DNA of 64,000 nt from DATFVJ01 sp963820395 (GTDB lineage: Bacteria; Actinomycetota; Actinomycetes; Streptosporangiales; Streptosporangiaceae): NCBI GenBank assembly GCA_963820395.1, contig CAWGAE010000024.1, positions 1-64,000 of the forward strand. The letters are read 5' to 3'. Each line of letters starts with the position of its first letter. Position 1 is the stretch's first letter. Both the position numbers and the translations under genes were made by a program. Of this stretch, positions 9,216-17,717 are shown in pieces. The notes beneath the pieces were generated by a model. That model worked only from the letters and a program-made list of their open reading frames with translations. It made no database searches and was not told the DNA's origin.

Positions 9216-10550
9216 TCAGCCGTCAGCACGGGGCAGCGTGATGCTGATCTGGGTGCCTTTTCCGTAGGTACTCCGCACCCCCACGCGCCCATTGTGGGCA
9301 CGGACGAGCTCGGCGACCACGGCGAGGCCGATGCCGCTGCCAGCCACACCGGCCGCCTCACGGCCGCGCCAGAACCGGTCGAAGATGTGCGGTAGCTCGT
9401 CCACGGCGATGCCGGAGCCGGTGTCGGACACGCCCAGCCGCGCCTGGGCGCCCGCTGGCCCGGCCGTCAGGGTCACCCGCCCGCCGGCCTGCGTGAACTT
9501 CAGCGCGTTTCCGAGCAGGTTGATGATCACCTGATGTAGCCGCCCGCTGTCCGCGAGGACCAGCACGGGCGTCAGCCGTCGCTCAAGGGTGATGTCGGCG
9601 GCGACGAACCGGCCCGCCAGGCTGTCGGCAGCGGTGCCCGCGACCTCCGCGAGGTCACACGGGCGGAGCGAAAGCTGGAGGGCGGCCGCTTCCGCGGCGG
9701 CCAGAGTGTGCAGGTCATCGACCATCCGGGCCAGCCGAAGCACCTCGTCCCGCAGCGATGACAACTGTTCAGAAGTCGGCTCGACCACCTGGTCGAGCAG
9801 GGCCTCGTGCCCAGCTTGCAGGACAGCCACCGGGGTCCGGAGCTCATGCGCGACATCCGCGACGAGATCGCGTCGGAGCTGCTCCTGACGGGCCAGGGTG
9901 TCGGCCATCCCGTCGAAGGCGGCCGCCAGGTCGCGTAGCTCGCCGGGTGCGCGGATCTCCCCCACCCTTGCGGTGCGGTCGCCGCGCCCCATCGCCCTGG
10001 CGACCTCGATCAGCCGGCCGACCGGCCGGGTAATCCGCCTGGACACGCCAAGGCCGACGAGCAGCGCGAGCAGGGCCGCGAGACCGGCAGCTCCGGCGAT
10101 CGCGCGCCACAGCGCCGTGCGCAACGCGTTGTCAGCGGCGGTGAGCCCGGCGCCGGTGAAACGAACCGCGATCGTTCCCACTCGCTGGCCACGCACTGTA
10201 ACCGAAGCCTGCTTAACGTGGCCCTCGGCATGGCCGGAACCTGGCGAGGCCGCGACGGGCCGGCCCGCGTTGTCGAGAATCTCGACGTCGGCGCCGATCC
10301 GACCGCCAAGGTCCAGCACCGGTCCCAGCTCGGCACCGGTCCAGCTATCGGCCCGGCCCCAGGCCGCAGCGGCGGCTACCGTCATCGCCTGGGTCAGTTG
10401 CGCCCGCTGCGTATCGGCAAGATGTGAGATGTCGGCGGCAGCGGACACCGCCGTCGCAGCGGCGAGCAGGGCGATAGCCGACAGCGCGACCGCGACGAAC
10501 GCCAGCGCCAGCCGCAGGCCGAGCGGACCCGAACCGCCCTGCCTAGCCAT
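9216..10550 (-). CDS. Sensor histidine kinase, BaeS-like
   Basis: 444 residues: helix 1 (about 12-34), an extracytoplasmic sensor with AEILDNAGRPVA-like PAS/dCache strand pattern, helix 2 (about 147-169), HAMP, HisKA with VADVAHELRTPVAVL (His about 235), and HATPase_c with NLLGNALKF, DTGSGI and GSGIGLAVV. The intact catalytic motifs predict an active kinase. Its start overlaps the end of the response regulator gene by 8 bases, so the two form a bicistronic two-component operon. Signal unknown; BaeS/CpxA-type envelope stress sensors are the closest general type. Confidence 0.92.
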   Translation of the reverse strand: MARQGGSGPLGLRLALAFVAVALSAIALLAAATAVSAAADISHLADTQRAQLTQAMTVAAAAAWGRADSWTGAELGPVLDLGGRIGADVEILDNAGRPVAASPGSGHAEGHVKQASVTVRGQRVGTIAVRFTGAGLTAADNALRTALWRAIAGAAGLAALLALLVGLGVSRRITRPVGRLIEVARAMGRGDRTARVGEIRAPGELRDLAAAFDGMADTLARQEQLRRDLVADVAHELRTPVAVLQAGHEALLDQVVEPTSEQLSSLRDEVLRLARMVDDLHTLAAAEAAALQLSLRPCDLAEVAGTAADSLAGRFVAADITLERRLTPVLVLADSGRLHQVIINLLGNALKFTQAGGRVTLTAGPAGAQARLGVSDTGSGIAVDELPHIFDRFWRGREAAGVAGSGIGLAVVAELVRAHNGRVGVRSTYGKGTQISITLPRADG

Positions 10551-11241
10551 CCCGGGTCAGGCCGAGCCGGTAGCCGCCGCCGAGCACGGTCTGGATGATC
10601 TCCGGCGCCCGCTGGTCCTCTTCTATCTTGCGGCGCAGGTTCTTGACGTGCGAGTCGATGGTGCGCTCATAACCCTCGAACTCATAGCCGCGCACCCGGT
10701 TGATCAGCTCGAACCTCGAATAGACCCGGCCAGGCGCCGCCGTGAGCGCCAGCAGGATGCCCCATTCGGTCGGCGTCAGGTCCACGATCGCCCCGCGCAC
10801 CTTCGCCACCCGCCGGGGCTCGTCGATTACGAGCACATTACCGCCGTGGCGGGTCACCCCGGGATCCCCGGCGGCCTGCCCGCCGCGCCGCAAGATTGCC
10901 TGCACGCGCAGGACGAGCTCACGCGGGCTGAACGGTTTGGTGACGTAGTCGTCGGCGCCCAGTTCCAGACCGCTGATCCGGTCCTCCTCGCTGCTTCGAG
11001 CCGTGAGCATCAAGATCGGCGTGGTCCCGGCGGCCCGCAGTTCCCTTGCCACGCTCTCGCCGGGGACATCCGGGAGACCCAGATCGAGCACTACCAGGTC
11101 GGGCCCCACCGAATGGGCCAGGGCGATCGCCTCCGCACCCGATCCCGTCGACAGCACCGCGAATCCGGCCCGCTCCAGGTAGGAGCGCACCAGATCGCGC
11201 AGTTTCCGCTCGTCCTCAACCAACAGCACCGTGGCCGCCAT
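10543..11241 (-). CDS. OmpR/PhoB-family response regulator
   Basis: 232 residues: receiver domain with EDE near residue 10, phosphoacceptor Asp about 53 in VVLDLGLPD, Thr in MLTARS and Lys in VTKPFSP, followed by a Trans_reg_C winged helix (DLTPTEWGILLAL, RTIDSHVKNLRRKIE, VLGGGYRLG). A DNA-binding transcription regulator paired with the kinase that overlaps its 3' end. Normal length, intact. Confidence 0.94.
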   Translation of the reverse strand: MAATVLLVEDERKLRDLVRSYLERAGFAVLSTGSGAEAIALAHSVGPDLVVLDLGLPDVPGESVARELRAAGTTPILMLTARSSEEDRISGLELGADDYVTKPFSPRELVLRVQAILRRGGQAAGDPGVTRHGGNVLVIDEPRRVAKVRGAIVDLTPTEWGILLALTAAPGRVYSRFELINRVRGYEFEGYERTIDSHVKNLRRKIEEDQRAPEIIQTVLGGGYRLGLTRDG

Positions 11242-11411
11242 CTGCCTGCTCCCTGCTCGCTGACCCGCTCACGCCAGCGGAAGGGGCTGCATCCGGCCAG
11301 CGCTTGACAATGATGATGCCCCAGGGAGCGAAGGCAACCGCTGCGGTGGGTCAGCTAGCGGTGGGCCGGAACACGACTGATGGGTCGCCGGCGCCTGGCT
11401 CGGCTCCGTTG

Positions 11412-11960
11412 TCAGGTGTCTGCGCGGGCGGGCACTGCGACAGGAGTCTGGCCAGGGTCCGTTGCTGCTCCCTCCGGCCACCCGGTGTAGGTGATGCCGT
11501 CCCTGACTTCCGTGATCGACGTGAATGCGCCGTTCACGGGATCGGACAGGGTGATGGTCGCCGGGACTGGCGTCTCTGAACCGGTGGCGCAGTCAGGCAC
11601 GCACCCCTGGATGTCAGACATGCCGGTGCCGGTCGCGCTGCTGGCGTTCCATGATGTCCAGGTGATGACCTGCACGACGTTCCCGGCGTCCCCGCTGAAA
11701 TAGATCGTGCCGGGCTCGACACCGCTGTAGGTGCCTGCTGTGAGGACTGGCAGCCGCGCAGGCGCTGGTGCAGATGCGGGAAGGCTCGTTACCGCAGGCT
11801 TTGGCGCTGGCGACTTCTTCTTCGCCGGCGCTGGCGTTGCCGTGTGCGTCACCGTGACTGCGGCCGCATGCTTCGCGGCGGCAGCCGAGCCGCACGCTGC
11901 GGCGCCGATCAGCAGTCCCGTTGATACGAGGATCGCGCTGGTTGCGATTAGCTGCCGCAT
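11412..11960 (-). CDS. Secreted lipoprotein-like protein, unknown function
   Basis: About 182 residues. MRQLIATSAILVSTGLLIGA followed by AAC gives a signal peptide with a loose lipobox (AAAC), then a Thr/Ala/Pro/Lys-rich linker (TPAPAKKKSPAPKP) and a folded C-terminal domain with GTYSGVEPGTIYFSGDAGN and paired cysteines in GCVPDCATG. The ATG at 11958-11960 is chosen for its strong gggggaag ribosome binding site; an upstream start at 12020 would bury the signal. The domain is of an actinobacterial hypothetical type I cannot assign. It is read away from an AT-rich island holding a large palindrome. Confidence 0.8.
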   Translation of the reverse strand: MRQLIATSAILVSTGLLIGAAACGSAAAAKHAAAVTVTHTATPAPAKKKSPAPKPAVTSLPASAPAPARLPVLTAGTYSGVEPGTIYFSGDAGNVVQVITWTSWNASSATGTGMSDIQGCVPDCATGSETPVPATITLSDPVNGAFTSITEVRDGITYTGWPEGAATDPGQTPVAVPARADT

Positions 11961-12092
11961 GATCTTCCCCCGTTGCAGGCGGTCCCCTCGTGGTTGCGCA
12001 TATTGAGCCATCCGTCCCAAACTGAAGCACCGCTTTGAGGCTAACCAGGGCCAACCTCCCTATATACCGTGGGACCTACGTCTCAACACTGA

Positions 12093-12120
12093 ATCGCTCA
12101 AATGTGTACATTTCAGCGAT
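12093..12120. promoter_or_regulatory. 28-bp near-perfect palindrome, operator candidate
   Basis: Arms ATCGCT-C-AAATGT and ACATTT-C-AGCGAT flank a GT centre; only the C/C pair and the centre break symmetry. It lies about 130 bp upstream of the lipoprotein start (minus strand), in an AT-rich stretch of an otherwise GC-rich window. Its size and symmetry suit a dimeric regulator. Confidence 0.55.
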
Positions 12121-12486
12121 CGTCGGCTGTTCGCCGGCCGCGGGATGTCGCGGGTCCGACCCAGCGTCAGGTGACAGACTTATTCGCACCTGCATTAAGG
12201 CGGGCAAACTGGCATATGTACTTTCCGGCCGCCTCGCACTGATAGATGCGGGCATCGTAGTCATTTCAGTTGTTTTCCTGACGGCTTGGCCGAAGTTTTC
12301 CGATGGCTTGGACAAAAAAATAACTCAGCGGGCTTGTGCCTAGCCGCTAAAGGCGTGGATCTTGTTTGGGACAGATGTGTAATCAAATAGTTTAAGTGCA
12401 AGCTGGGGCCCGGTCATCGGCCTGTTGAGAGCCGACGGCCGCTGTCCGGGCATTCAATTGATACGAAGTCCTGTTCGGGGCGGATC
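12121..12486. other. Intergenic, AT-richer, no supported gene
   Basis: A plus-strand frame at 12035-12343 has one hydrophobic stretch (LALIDAGIVVISVVFLTAW) but no ribosome binding site and no recognised family. The stretch at 12360-12400 (ttgtttgggaca...taatcaaatag) looks promoter-like and could serve the lyase gene at 12487. Confidence 0.4.
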
Positions 12487-13764
12487 ATGCACAGGAAACT
12501 CGCGCTCATTCTGACCATGCTTGTCACGGTCATAGGACCATTGAGCCACGTCCAGGCGGCACTGGCATCGGTGCCCGCGCCGGCGGTCGGGGCCGCGCGG
12601 GCCGCCGCAGCGCGGCCGCACCTCCCGGCCCAGTCGGCCGCGCCGGCCGCGCCGAGCGGCCTTACGGCCTCACCCGCCGGGCCGTCGGTGTTGCTAACTT
12701 GGACGAACAACGCCACGATCCCGGCGGCGACGGCGGGACGGATCGAGCGGTCGACCGTCGCCGGGTTCACCGCGAATGTGACCTACTTCGCCGTCGGGCC
12801 GAACGCCACCAGCTATACAGACACGAGCGCGGCTGAGGGCACGACGTACTACTACCGGGTGCTTGCGCAAAACCTGGCCGCCGTGTCGCCATGGTCCAAC
12901 GTCGTGTCGATCCTGCGGCCAACTGGATCAGCGCCCGTCAGCTTCTTCGGCTCGCAGTTCCGCTGCGCAGCGTACTGCGCTGGCAGTTTCGGCTGGGATG
13001 AGGACACCTCGGTGACGACCGCTGACAGCGTTCCCGCGGGCACCCCGTTCACGGACATGCTGCGGGTCGTCTACCCGAAGGGCAGCATCAACTCGGACTC
13101 GGTGACCAAGCTGGGCACGCCGCTTGGCGGCGCTCAGGCGGCGATCCCCTTCGCCGCGGGCGCGACGTCTACCTCGGCCACTCTGCAGTACTACGTGCGC
13201 CCGCAACCAGGCTTCCAGTCAATCAGGGGTGGCAAGCTGCCCGGTCTGTACGGCGGCGACACGACCGTTGCCTCTGGTGGGCGTGACCCTAATGGCACCA
13301 ATGGCTGGAGCGGTCGGCTGATGTGGCGTAATGATAATAACGGTGAGGTCTATGCCTACTTGTACGGCACGGATGGCTACGGTGACCAGCTCGGGTGCGG
13401 CAACTGGACGTGGCAGCCCGGGAAGTGGACCAAAGTCCAGGAAACCGTAAGCCTGAATACGCCGGGCAAGTCTAATGGCTACATTACGGTCTACATCAAC
13501 GGCGTGCCAGCGCTTGACGCCCTTGGCCTGACGTTCCGTACCGTCAGCTCTCTTCAGATCAACGGCATATTTTTCAGCACATTCTTCGGAGGTTCTGACC
13601 GCACCTGGGCGACCCCGCTGACGCAGCACGTGGATTTCGCCGGGTTCGCGGTGACGCACCAGGCGCTATCGGCTCCGCCCGCGGTGGCGTGTAAGGTAAG
13701 CGCCGCTTACCCGCACGGCATACCCACACGGCATACTCACACGGCCTACCCACACCGGCGGTAG
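12487..13764 (+). CDS. Secreted polysaccharide lyase (family 14-like) with FnIII domain
   Basis: 425 residues. A signal peptide (MHRKLALILTMLVTVIGPLS, cleavage near HVQA) precedes an Ala/Pro linker, one fibronectin type III domain (about 55-145: APSGLTASPAGPSVLLTWTN, TSYTDTSAAEGTTYYYRV) and a C-terminal domain with GGKLPGLYGG, WSGRLMWRNDNNGEVYAYLY and GYITVYINGVPAL, the jelly-roll signature of PL14-type alginate/glucuronan lyases. Extracellular polysaccharide cleavage is inferred. The end is odd: after SAPPAVACKVSAAYP, which resembles the start of a CBM2 module, the frame dissolves into a short His/Tyr/Pro repeat, so a binding module may have been lost. Confidence 0.8.
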   Translation: MHRKLALILTMLVTVIGPLSHVQAALASVPAPAVGAARAAAARPHLPAQSAAPAAPSGLTASPAGPSVLLTWTNNATIPAATAGRIERSTVAGFTANVTYFAVGPNATSYTDTSAAEGTTYYYRVLAQNLAAVSPWSNVVSILRPTGSAPVSFFGSQFRCAAYCAGSFGWDEDTSVTTADSVPAGTPFTDMLRVVYPKGSINSDSVTKLGTPLGGAQAAIPFAAGATSTSATLQYYVRPQPGFQSIRGGKLPGLYGGDTTVASGGRDPNGTNGWSGRLMWRNDNNGEVYAYLYGTDGYGDQLGCGNWTWQPGKWTKVQETVSLNTPGKSNGYITVYINGVPALDALGLTFRTVSSLQINGIFFSTFFGGSDRTWATPLTQHVDFAGFAVTHQALSAPPAVACKVSAAYPHGIPTRHTHTAYPHRR

Positions 13765-14110
13765 CAGATCGCCTCAGCGACCGAATCCAGGCGGTGCGCC
13801 AGGCCTGCGGGAGCGAGCCGGTACGCCCCGCCGCCACGGCGCGAAGAGGTCAGCGGCTGCGCAGGTCGCCCGCGCGGCCGTTCACCTTCAATATGGGCCG
13901 CAGACGTCTGGGTGATCTGCTGGCTCGGCGGGCACCGCCGGTGCCCATCCTCGTGCGGGTGGGGCTCTACGAGTAACCACTGCCCGGCCGGGTGGAAGAA
14001 CAGGATTGAGTGTCGGGGAAATGCCGCAAATTGCCGGCTGAGTTCCGGTAGGAAGCCCGGATGATGGTCGAGACCGGGAGCCTTATTCAAAGGCCTGATA
14101 GTAATTGCTG
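13765..14110. other. Non-coding or degraded stretch
   Basis: No frame on either strand matches a family I recognise. It begins with short cacacggc repeats continuing from the end of the lyase and ends at the S53 peptidase fragments. Confidence 0.45.
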
Positions 14111-14114
14111 AAGA

Positions 14115-14400
14115 AAAACGGCCCGGTGATTGCTTTCTTTCAGAAACGCTCTCGAATTCGCCGGGCGATCGCCGACACCACGTCTCGAGTGAGATCTCTT
14201 CGCCCCAGCTGGAGTTGGTTCCCGGATAGCTGGTGCCGCCATTCTTGTTGACCTTCCTGAAGCAGCCGTTCGAGGTGGCACAGGGGGCGGGCCGTACGTG
14301 CGGCGGTAGGTGGCCAGATCTGACGCCGCGTGCGGGTCGTTGTAGCGTCCACGATCGCGACCGTGCGGCCCGAACCCGGGCCCGATGGCAGGCGGAGGTA
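14115..14400 (-). pseudogene. S53 (sedolisin-type) peptidase, front part of catalytic domain
   Basis: Read on the minus strand across several frames: LPSGPGSGRTVAIVDA, then NDPHAASDLATYRRTYG, CATSNGCFRKVNKNGGTSYP, NSSWGEEISLE and DVVSAIA. These follow the order of the N-terminal half of an S53 serine-carboxyl peptidase catalytic domain. At least two frameshifts are needed, and the prodomain and middle are missing. The rest of the family, the C-terminal part, lies directly beside it on the opposite strand. Confidence 0.7.
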
Positions 14401-14779
14401 CCGGATCAGGCTGCAGCGGTTATGAGGCCAAACCTCGATGGCAGACCGACAGGGGCTGCGCAAGGCGCACCGCCACCGATGTCGCCGCCGTCGCCGATCC
14501 GGACACCGGCCTCGCCGTCTACGACAAGGGCTGGGCGGTGTATGGAGGCACGTTCGCATCCTCGCCGATCATCGCCGCGACGTACGCGCTCGCCGGGAAC
14601 CGAGCCGCTGCACCTCCCCTCCTCGTACCCATACCGGTACGCGTCGGCGCTGTATGACGTGACGTCCGGCAGCGACGGATCCTGCAGCCCGTCGCAACCT
14701 GTGCACGGCGCGAATCGGCTTTGATGGCCCGAGCGGCCTCGGCACACCGATAGGCGATAAGGCATTCACCGCGCCCTGA
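14385..14779 (+). pseudogene. S53 peptidase, C-terminal part, three frames, active Ser lost
   Basis: Frame one reads GGTGSGCSGYEAKPRW, RRTATDVAAVADPDTGLAVY and VYGGTFASSPIIAATYALAG; frame two HLPSSYPYRYASALYDVTSG; frame three GFDGPSGLGTPIGDKAFTAP and stop. This is the end of a sedolisin/kumamolisin-type peptidase. The catalytic motif GTSxS reads GTFAS here, so the nucleophile is gone as well as the frame. A degraded secreted protease gene. Confidence 0.8.
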
Positions 14780-14797
14780 CCCACCCAAAGACCGGTG

Positions 14798-14837
14798 CCA
14801 TAACGGCTGGCGCGAAATCCCGGGCCAGCCGCTATGG
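14798..14837. terminator. Strong hairpin, probable bidirectional terminator
   Basis: Arms ccataacggctggc (14798-14811) and gccagccgctatgg (14824-14837) pair at 13 of 14 positions around a 12-base loop. It sits just after the S53 remnant stop and beyond the 3' end of the minus-strand gene at 14957. No U tract. Confidence 0.6.
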
Positions 14838-14956
14838 CTAATCACTGGTTGGCGGTCCTTGCGTTGCCGTTCCTTCTACCCTGACGTCCGCGCGGACATG
14901 GGCAGGGACGAGGTGGCGCTCCTTCTACCAGGACGGTGTCGCCGACTCGCGCCAGG

Positions 14957-15856
14957 TCACGTCGCGCGGCGCGGACGCCTGCGTACCAGTAGACCCCGGA
15001 CGCCGATCGCGGCGATGACAGCCAATAGCAGTACCGTGCCGATGACACGGACATATCCACCGTTATGGCCGGCGGCGGTGTGGCGTACGTAAGCGCCCGC
15101 CGCGGCCCCGGCGGGCAGCTGGTCGGAGTGTGCGGCGCAGACGATCGGCTTGACTCCGCCCGCAGTACTCGCGCAGGCGATCGTGGCGAGCCGCAGGAGC
15201 TGCTTCGGCGTCTGCCCGACCCTGCCCACGACGCCGAAGGTGTCGGTGCGGCCGGCGGGCAGGTTCACCCGCCACGTCACGTGCCCCGCGCGGGCAGCGC
15301 CGTGCCTGGAAGCCGAGATCATCTTCAGGCCGGCCGGCAGGGTCTGGACGACGTCAAGTCCCTTGGCGCTCGTAGTGCCAATGTTTTGGATCTTGACCGT
15401 ATAGTTGAGCAGATCACCGGGCTTCGCGGCCTGCCTGCCGTCGTCCACGCCGATGCTCAGCGCGGGCGCGTTCGCGCCGCCGACCGGCACCATTGGGTGC
15501 ATGAGCCCTGCCGATCGGCGCTGGCCGCCATCACCTGAAGAGCTGCCCGGGCTGGCTGGATGGGTGCCCCGGTTGGCCGCAGGGCTCATCGGGGTTAGTG
15601 GCTGCGCCGGCCTTAGGTGCCGGGCCGGTGTCAGGTGCCGGGCCGGTGTCAGGTGCCGGGCCGGTGTCAGGTGCCGGGCATTTTGCGCTTCCCGCGGCGC
15701 CGACCCGGGTACCCCCGCCCCTGCCGCCTGCGAAAGGAATGGTGAAAGCTGCGAGAACAACGCGATCAGCGGGCCGACAAGGGCCGCCGCCGCGAAAGTG
15801 CGGAGGTGCTCGCCGCATCTGCGCCGCGGCAAGCGGGAATTGTGTGCCGTTGTCAT
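14957..15856 (-). CDS. Secreted, membrane-anchored DUF11 protein
   Basis: 299 residues. An N-terminal signal-anchor region (TFAAAALVGPLIALFSQLSP), an array of four ARHLTP/ARHLRP hexapeptides (18-bp DNA repeat), a Ser/Gly linker, a DUF11-type beta-sandwich (LSIGVDDGRQAAKPGDLLNY, TVKIQNIGTTSAKGLDVVQT, LPAGLKMISAS) and a C-terminal helix (GTVLLLAVIAAIGVRGLLV) with an Arg-rich tail. This is the architecture of a cell-surface protein held in the membrane; DUF11 domains occur in adhesive envelope proteins. The ATG at 15856 is preferred over 15892 because of its gggggac ribosome binding site. Confidence 0.82.
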   Translation of the reverse strand: MTTAHNSRLPRRRCGEHLRTFAAAALVGPLIALFSQLSPFLSQAAGAGVPGSAPREAQNARHLTPARHLTPARHLTPARHLRPAQPLTPMSPAANRGTHPASPGSSSGDGGQRRSAGLMHPMVPVGGANAPALSIGVDDGRQAAKPGDLLNYTVKIQNIGTTSAKGLDVVQTLPAGLKMISASRHGAARAGHVTWRVNLPAGRTDTFGVVGRVGQTPKQLLRLATIACASTAGGVKPIVCAAHSDQLPAGAAAGAYVRHTAAGHNGGYVRVIGTVLLLAVIAAIGVRGLLVRRRPRRAT

Positions 15857-16101
15857 CTGTGTCCCCCGGATGGCCTCAGTTCCGTGTGACATCTGACCGT
15901 CCGGAATGTTCTGCCGCGGTACGGTGGATGTCTTATTGCGGAAAGTACTCAGCCGATAACAAGCTGTTCAGCCAGGGATCGTATCAGCTGACCTTGCCTC
16001 GGCCACGGACATCGTCATGCGCGTGGCGGAAGCGGCATAACCCCGTGGAGGCACGTCGGGCGCCAGCGCACGGGCCCGGCGGGCGAGGTCGCCGGTCAAT
16101 T

Positions 16102-16120
16102 ATCAATCAAGACGATTGAT
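16102..16120. promoter_or_regulatory. Inverted repeat upstream of the cysteine dioxygenase gene
   Basis: ATCAATC (16102-16108) and GATTGAT (16114-16120) form perfect 7-bp arms around AAGAC, in an AT-rich patch 30 bp before the leader peptide start. Operator of a dimeric regulator, or an overlapping promoter element. Confidence 0.5.
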
Positions 16121-16150
16121 TTAGTTCAAAAATCTGGCACGATCGTCCTC

Positions 16151-16378
16151 GTGTACTTCGGCAGCCCTCTCCACCAGCGGCTCCACGTCGACCTGCGTCG
16201 GCAGGCCAGCGCGCTGTGTCCGGTCCTTGATGACCACGCCATCGCTGGCCATCAGCCGGCCAGGACCGAACAGATGAGGAGAGAGGCGCAATGGCCACCA
16301 CAGTCGAGGCGGCACCCAGCACAGGGCGGCCCACCACACAGCAACTCGGCACACAGCAACTCGGCACACAGCAGGTGA
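16151..16378 (+). CDS. Putative leader peptide (HVDL-SALC type) before a sulfur gene
   Basis: GTG opens VYFGSPLHQRLHVDLRRQ followed by ASALCP. The RLHVDLxRxxSAxC motif is the hallmark of short actinobacterial leader peptides upstream of sulfur metabolism genes, thought to sense cysteine supply through translation of the Cys codon. Such leaders normally stop soon after the Cys, but here the frame stays open to 16378 and overlaps the next gene out of frame, so the true end may be altered or the peptide may couple to the gene. Confidence 0.5.
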   Translation: MYFGSPLHQRLHVDLRRQASALCPVLDDHAIAGHQPARTEQMRREAQWPPQSRRHPAQGGPPHSNSAHSNSAHSR

Positions 16379-17367
16379 GCACACAGCAGGTGAGCACGAT
16401 GCAACTCGGCTCACAGCAGCCCACCACGCAGCAGCCCACCACACAGCAGCCCACCACACAGCAGCAGGGCACAGAGCAGCCAAGCTCACAGCAACTCAGC
16501 ACACAACAGCTCGCCGGGACGGCACGGAGGCTGGCGGCACGGCCCGAGGAGTGGATCTCGCGGGTCAGGCTCAGCGCAGGCGGGCGCTGGTACGAACAGA
16601 TCCGCGCGGGCGACGGTTACGACGTCTGGCTGATTAGCTGGCTGCCCGGCCAGTCAACCGGCTTTCACGACCATGGCGGCTCGGCAGGCGCCTTCGCGCT
16701 CGCATGGGGCGTCCTTGAGGAACACCGGCAGCGGACCTCGGTTGTCATCGGAGCCGGGCACGCTCGCGAAATCGAGCCCGACATCGTGCATGACGTGCGG
16801 AACACCTCCGCGGCGCCCGCGGTGAGTGTGCACGCCTACTCCCCGCCGCTGACCGGAATGACCCGCTACGAGGTCACTGGCGATGAGCTTGTCGCAGCCC
16901 GCACGGAGAGTACGCGGGACTGGATGACGGCGCAGCCGCCGGGCGCACGCATGATCGATGAGATCCTCGCCTCGGCGCGTGCGCGCCTCGGGCGGCTGAC
17001 ACCACGGCAGGCGTTCAGGGAACTCACCCACGGCGCGACCCTGGTTGACATCCGCCCGGCCGCTCAGCGCGCCGCCGAGGGCGGGATACCAGGAGCGATC
17101 GTGGTCGAGCGCAATGTCCTCGAGTGGCGGTTCGACCCCGCGTCCGAGGCCAGGCTGGCGTCGGTGACCGGATACGGTGACCGCGTCATCGTGATCTGCT
17201 CGGAAGGGTACACCTCAAGCCTGGCCGCGGCAGCGCTGCACGACCTGGGCCTCATCTACTCGACCGATGTCGCGGGCGGGTTCCGCGCCTGGGCCGCCGC
17301 CGGACTGCCGGTAGCCACACCGGCCACCACGCCACCCGGCGGCCAGGGCACCGCACCCGGCAGATAA
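16291..17367 (+). CDS. Cysteine dioxygenase-like cupin fused to a rhodanese domain
   Basis: 358 residues in three parts. Residues 15-75 are a TQQ-rich low-complexity tail of repeats such as PTTQQ and LGTQQ. Residues 80-200 are a cysteine dioxygenase cupin: HDH at 126-128 and His 167 in PDIVHDVRN are the expected iron ligands. Residues about 235-345 are a rhodanese domain with the active Cys at 303 in CSEGYTSS. Oxidation of cysteine to the sulfinate coupled to sulfur transfer is inferred. The ATG is preceded by ggagagagg. A leader peptide and an inverted repeat lie upstream and a terminator hairpin follows, so it is probably monocistronic. Confidence 0.85.
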   Translation: MATTVEAAPSTGRPTTQQLGTQQLGTQQVSTQQVSTMQLGSQQPTTQQPTTQQPTTQQQGTEQPSSQQLSTQQLAGTARRLAARPEEWISRVRLSAGGRWYEQIRAGDGYDVWLISWLPGQSTGFHDHGGSAGAFALAWGVLEEHRQRTSVVIGAGHAREIEPDIVHDVRNTSAAPAVSVHAYSPPLTGMTRYEVTGDELVAARTESTRDWMTAQPPGARMIDEILASARARLGRLTPRQAFRELTHGATLVDIRPAAQRAAEGGIPGAIVVERNVLEWRFDPASEARLASVTGYGDRVIVICSEGYTSSLAAAALHDLGLIYSTDVAGGFRAWAAAGLPVATPATTPPGGQGTAPGR

Positions 17368-17399
17368 CTCCGACGCGTGCGGAACACACGCGTCGGGAG
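17368..17399 (+). terminator. Hairpin directly after the cysteine dioxygenase stop
   Basis: ctccgacgcgtg pairs with cacgcgtcgggag (one bulge) around a short loop, starting at the base after the TAA. GC-rich actinobacterial terminator without a U tract. Confidence 0.65.
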
Positions 17400-17562
17400 C
17401 AGCGATACCCGGCCGGGCCTCCCCCCGGCCGGGTATCCCGCCGGGTATCGCCCCGGCCGGCGTCCCACCGGCCAACGCCGGCCAGCGGCAGGGGCAAGCG
17501 GGGGGATCAGCGTCGTTAACAGCAGCGATACCCGGCTGGGCCTTCCGCTCTCCGGGCTGCGC

Positions 17563-17697
17563 GCCGGGCGGAGCCAGGAATGCTCACACCGCCACCGCGC
17601 GGCGCGAGCCGGGCGGAGCCAGGAATGCTCACACCGCCACCGCGCGGCGCGAGCCGGGCGGAGCCAGGAATGCGCCATCGCCGCCGCGCGGCGCGTG
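17563..17697. repeat. 45-bp tandem repeat, three copies
   Basis: Units start at 17563, 17608 and 17653 with gccgggcggagccaggaatg; the third copy has diverged. The surrounding 17.4-17.7 kb also repeats a cagcgatacccggc motif twice (about 17400 and 17524). No coding sequence supported here. Confidence 0.85.
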
Positions 17698-17717
17698 CCG
17701 GGCGGCGCAGCGACCGC

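Noticed and set aside
9898..11307. 469-codon plus-strand frame over the two-component genes
   Set aside because: Antisense shadow of the BaeS-like kinase and its regulator.
16107..16502. Cys/Val/Leu-rich minus-strand frame with CCVVGC repeats
   Set aside because: It is the antisense of the TQQ repeat of the cysteine dioxygenase and has no start region of its own.
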